Positions 61,936 through 64,000 of a stretch of 64,000 bases of DNA are shown here, in pieces. Position 1 is the first letter of the stretch. Every line of letters starts with the position of its first letter. The position numbers and the translations under genes are program-made. The notes below the pieces were generated by a model. That model was not told where the DNA came from. It saw nothing but the letters and a program-made list of their open reading frames with translations, and did not search any database. Location: the NCBI RefSeq assembly GCF_900215315.1, contig NZ_OBEB01000002.1:124001-188000 (forward strand), written 5' to 3'. Source of the DNA: Arsukibacterium tuosuense (lineage in GTDB: Bacteria; Pseudomonadota; Gammaproteobacteria; Enterobacterales; Alteromonadaceae).

Positions 61936-62574
61936 GTGTACAAAGCAAAATTCAATTACCAACAAGCTACTTTTTTAACCAGCGCCCCTGATATTAAGGC
62001 ATTACCGGCCGACAGCGGTATTGAAGTAGCTTTTGCCGGCCGGTCTAACGCAGGTAAATCCAGTGCTTTAAATACGCTGACCCGGCAAAATAGTTTAGCC
62101 CGGACCAGTAAAACACCTGGCCGTACCCAACTTATCAATACGTTTGTGTTTGCTGAGAACAAAAGGTTGATAGATTTACCTGGTTATGGTTTTGCCAAAG
62201 TACCACTGGCTGTAAAGGAAAAATGGCAGAAATCACTGTCGCAATATCTGGAAAAACGCCAGAGTTTGCAAGGCTTAGTGGTATTGATGGATATCCGTCA
62301 TCCACTGAAAGATTTGGATCAGCAATTAGTGCACTGGGCGGTACAAAGCGAGTTACCGGTGCTTATTTTATTAACCAAGGCCGATAAGCTTGGGCCGGGT
62401 GCCCGCAAAAAAACCTTGTTGGAAGTGCGGGAAGCGTCCCTGGCATTTATGGGCGATGTCACAGTGCATATGTTCAGTTCACTTACCAAAATTGGTATGA
62501 CGGAATTTGAACAAACCCTGGATAACTGGTTTAGCACTGACAGCAACCCAAATACGCCGGACGCGGCTGGTTAA
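61936..62574 (+). CDS. engB: Ribosome biogenesis GTPase EngB (YihA/YsxC)
   Basis: 212 residues from GTG at 61936 (GGAGCAGG upstream). G1 [16 protein letters not shown]2 [11 protein letters not shown]3 [12 protein letters not shown]4 LTKADKL, G5 SSL. TRAFAC-class GTPase for large ribosomal subunit assembly. Convergent with the small RNA genes and polA on the other strand; same polA-spf-engB order as E. coli. Confidence 0.95.
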   Translation: MYKAKFNYQQATFLTSAPDIKALPADSGIEVAFAGRSNAGKSSALNTLTRQNSLARTSKTPGRTQLINTFVFAENKRLIDLPGYGFAKVPLAVKEKWQKSLSQYLEKRQSLQGLVVLMDIRHPLKDLDQQLVHWAVQSELPVLILLTKADKLGPGARKKTLLEVREASLAFMGDVTVHMFSSLTKIGMTEFEQTLDNWFSTDSNPNTPDAAG

Positions 62575-62587
62575 AAAAGGCAGCCAT

Positions 62588-62673
62588 AAAAAAACCGACA
62601 CTAAAAAGTGTCGGCTATAGCAATCGGGGAGAAGCTAATAATTCAAATCAACAGGGTGTCTTATCGCTAAGAC
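62588..62673 (-). ncRNA. Candidate novel small RNA between spf and engB (~86 nt)
   Basis: On the minus strand a consensus -10 TATAAT is followed seven bases later by a G that begins a perfect hairpin GTCTTA-GCGA-TAAGAC. A ~40-nt region without strong pairing follows, including CTTCTCCCCG, complementary to GGGGAGAAG ribosome-site-like sequences. The unit ends with CCGACACT-TTTT-AGTGTCGG and seven T. Hairpin, single-stranded seed and intrinsic terminator are the build of an Hfq-dependent trans-acting sRNA. No open reading frame longer than a few codons is present. I know of no described family at this place. Confidence 0.65.
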
Positions 62674-62679
62674 AGCGCC

Positions 62680-62707
62680 ATTATACAACAAAACTCCCGC
62701 GTTTAAA
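62680..62707 (-). promoter_or_regulatory. Promoter of the candidate small RNA
   Basis: Minus strand -35 TTTAAA (62707-62702), 16-bp spacer, perfect -10 TATAAT (62685-62680). No gene other than the 86-nt RNA could be served by it before engB, which runs in the opposite direction. Confidence 0.65.
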
Positions 62708-62781
62708 GTATTTACTCTAAAAAATATTGCTTAATTTCAGTTTCGGCTGGCATCAATTACCAGTAGTACTTATTTTCAGAT

Positions 62782-62891
62782 AAAAAAACGCCCCGCTGCA
62801 AAACAGCGGGGCGGCTAAATAAGCCTACTTTCTATAGCCTGCCATAGTGGCGTGGCCCTGAAAGATAGAACATCTTACCTCTGTACCCTAC
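62782..62891 (-). ncRNA. spf: Spot 42 RNA
   Basis: About 110 nt. The 5' part GTAGGGTACAGAGGTAAGAT then GTTCTATCTTTCAG is nearly identical to E. coli Spot 42, including the conserved first unstructured region. The middle diverges, and the end is a terminator CGCCCCGCTG / CAGCGGGGCG-type hairpin followed by seven T. Spot 42 is an Hfq-dependent repressor of catabolic mRNAs under catabolite control. It lies downstream of polA, its position in enterobacteria and vibrios. Confidence 0.95.
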
Positions 62892-62898
62892 CCGACAA

Positions 62899-62926
62899 AT
62901 TTTAGCCACTTGGCCAATAATTGCAA
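62899..62926 (-). promoter_or_regulatory. Promoter of spf
   Basis: Minus strand -35 TTGCAA (62926-62921), 16-bp spacer, -10 TAAAAT (62904-62899), seven bases before the first G of Spot 42. Confidence 0.75.
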
Positions 62927-63022
62927 GTTTTTATGTAATAAAACTACAAAAAAATTATTATTAGCCATATTACGCTGCTTAATGTAATTAAATTACCATA
63001 CTTGGTGACACTCTGGTCCAGG

Positions 63023-64000
63023 CTAGTGCGCCTGATCCCAGTTATCACCGCTGCCAGCTTCGGCCAGGAGCGGTACCTTTAAACTGGCAGCACTTTCCAT
63101 AATGGCGACCAGTTCAGTCTGCACCGATGTCAGGTTTGCTGCAGGCACTTCAAATACCAGTTCATCGTGTACCTGCATAATCATTTTTATGTCATCATTT
63201 TGCTGGCTGCTCAGCCAGCTATCAACTTTGATCATTGCCATCTTTATAATGTCGGCCGCGCTGCCCTGCATTGGTGCATTAATCGCGGCCCGCTCCGCGC
63301 CTTTTTGCCGACCCATGTTGCGGGCATTAATATCGGGCAGATACAGCCGGCGGCCGTACAGCGTCTCGACATACCCCAGTTCATGCGCCTGCTTACGGGT
63401 ATCTTCCATATAGCGCAGTACTCCGGGGAAGCGCTCAAAGTAGCGGTTGACGTAGCGTTGAGCATCGCTACGGCTGATCCCCAGCTGTTTGGCCAGACCA
63501 AAAGCCGACATGCCATAAATTAAACCAAAGTTTACTGCTTTTGCCTGACGACGTTGTTCGCTGCTGACATCCTCAAGTGCTACCCCAAATACTTCTGCTG
63601 CGGTCGCTTTGTGCACATCCAGGCCTTGAGCAAAGGCATCGAGCAGTGCTTTGTCAGCCGATAAATGCGCCATAATCCTTAATTCAATTTGCGAATAGTC
63701 GATGGCCAGAATTTTTTTACCTTGTGGAGCAATAAAGGCCTGGCGAATACGGCGGCCCTCTTCACTGCGAATAGGAATATTCTGCAGGTTAGGCTCGGTT
63801 GAGCTCAGCCGCCCGGTGGCAGCAATAGCCTGATGATAAGAGGTGTGTACCCGCCCGGTGGCCGGATTAATTACTTTTGGCAGTTTATCAGTATAGGTCG
63901 ACTTTAATTTGCTTAAGCCACGATGCTCAGTGATCAGTTTCGGAAAGTCGTATTCCAGCGCTAACTCTGCCAGTACGTCTTCGGCAGTGGATGGGGTGCC
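63023..64000 (-). CDS. polA: DNA polymerase I, C-terminal part (partial)
   Basis: The last 325 codons; the gene continues beyond base 64000. The polymerase domain is visible: motif A region [15 protein letters not shown]-helix motif [24 protein letters not shown], and motif [12 protein letters not shown]. It fills gaps in repair and removes RNA primers. The frame is open and in register to the window end (978 bases). Confidence 0.96.
   Translation of the reverse strand, partial: GTPSTAEDVLAELALEYDFPKLITEHRGLSKLKSTYTDKLPKVINPATGRVHTSYHQAIAATGRLSSTEPNLQNIPIRSEEGRRIRQAFIAPQGKKILAIDYSQIELRIMAHLSADKALLDAFAQGLDVHKATAAEVFGVALEDVSSEQRRQAKAVNFGLIYGMSAFGLAKQLGISRSDAQRYVNRYFERFPGVLRYMEDTRKQAHELGYVETLYGRRLYLPDINARNMGRQKGAERAAINAPMQGSAADIIKMAMIKVDSWLSSQQNDDIKMIMQVHDELVFEVPAANLTSVQTELVAIMESAASLKVPLLAEAGSGDNWDQAH

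Noticed and set aside
1..64000. CRISPR arrays, prophage, integrase or insertion sequences
   Set aside because: No regularly spaced repeats of CRISPR size, no transposase or integrase frames, and no attachment duplication next to tRNA-His were seen.

Overview
The window looks like chromosomal DNA of a free-living gammaproteobacterium of the Alteromonadales type, close to Rheinheimera, Alishewanella or Arsukibacterium. This placement is an inference from gene content and order: several TonB receptors, glutamine-rich coiled coils, polA-spf-engB-yihI synteny, uvrA and MFS-ssb neighbours, and families such as DUF3010, DUF2489 and DUF1285. No phage genes, transposases, rRNA or CRISPR arrays were seen. 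About 60 protein genes, one tRNA and three small RNA genes are supported.

Layout. 0-8 kb: an SDR fragment, a membrane LytTR regulator divergent from an acyltransferase, a Fur-box-controlled siderophore receptor divergent from a PepSY membrane protein pair, and a short-chain fatty acid transporter. 8-16.5 kb: a histidine kinase/sigma-54 response regulator/P-loop kinase operon, an ECF sigma factor with a membrane partner, an exported amidohydrolase with a small membrane protein, and a metallo-beta-lactamase-fold lipoprotein. 16.6-22.8 kb: genes more typical of plasmids or integrative elements (KfrA-like coiled coil, topB behind a LexA box, ParA with a ribbon-helix-helix partner) and a cyclophilin with a GlyGly-CTERM-like tail. 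22.8-31 kb: conserved housekeeping genes (ccoG, srkA-dsbA, DUF817, DUF4920, a porin-like protein). 31-34.4 kb: an accessory strip with a Xre/RES toxin-antitoxin pair, an HNH nuclease running into a truncated vsr gene, a membrane methyltransferase and higBA.

34.4-48 kb: uvrA, then a disaccharide-phosphorylase locus (TonB receptor, LacI regulator, beta-phosphoglucomutase, GH65 phosphorylase, sugar MFS transporter) placed between uvrA and an MFS-ssb pair. Three matching 14-bp palindromes are the probable operators of the LacI protein. Three copies of a palindromic repeat with covarying ends lie in its gaps. 48-56.5 kb: sbcDC, a GGDEF/EAL protein, a DUF481 protein and an MscS channel. 56.6-64 kb: tRNA-His, DUF1285, an amidohydrolase, DUF2489-yihI, a methyltransferase, cytochrome c4, engB and the 3' part of polA.

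The least obvious content is RNA. On the minus strand I read Spot 42 (spf) downstream of polA, and a probable CsrB/CsrC-family RNA between cytochrome c4 and a methyltransferase next to yihI. That RNA has eight GGA motifs, a terminator, a promoter and a GacA/UvrY-type box about 175 bp upstream of the start. Between spf and engB there is an apparently undescribed small RNA gene of about 86 nt with its own promoter, a 5' hairpin, a C-rich single-stranded stretch and a strong terminator.
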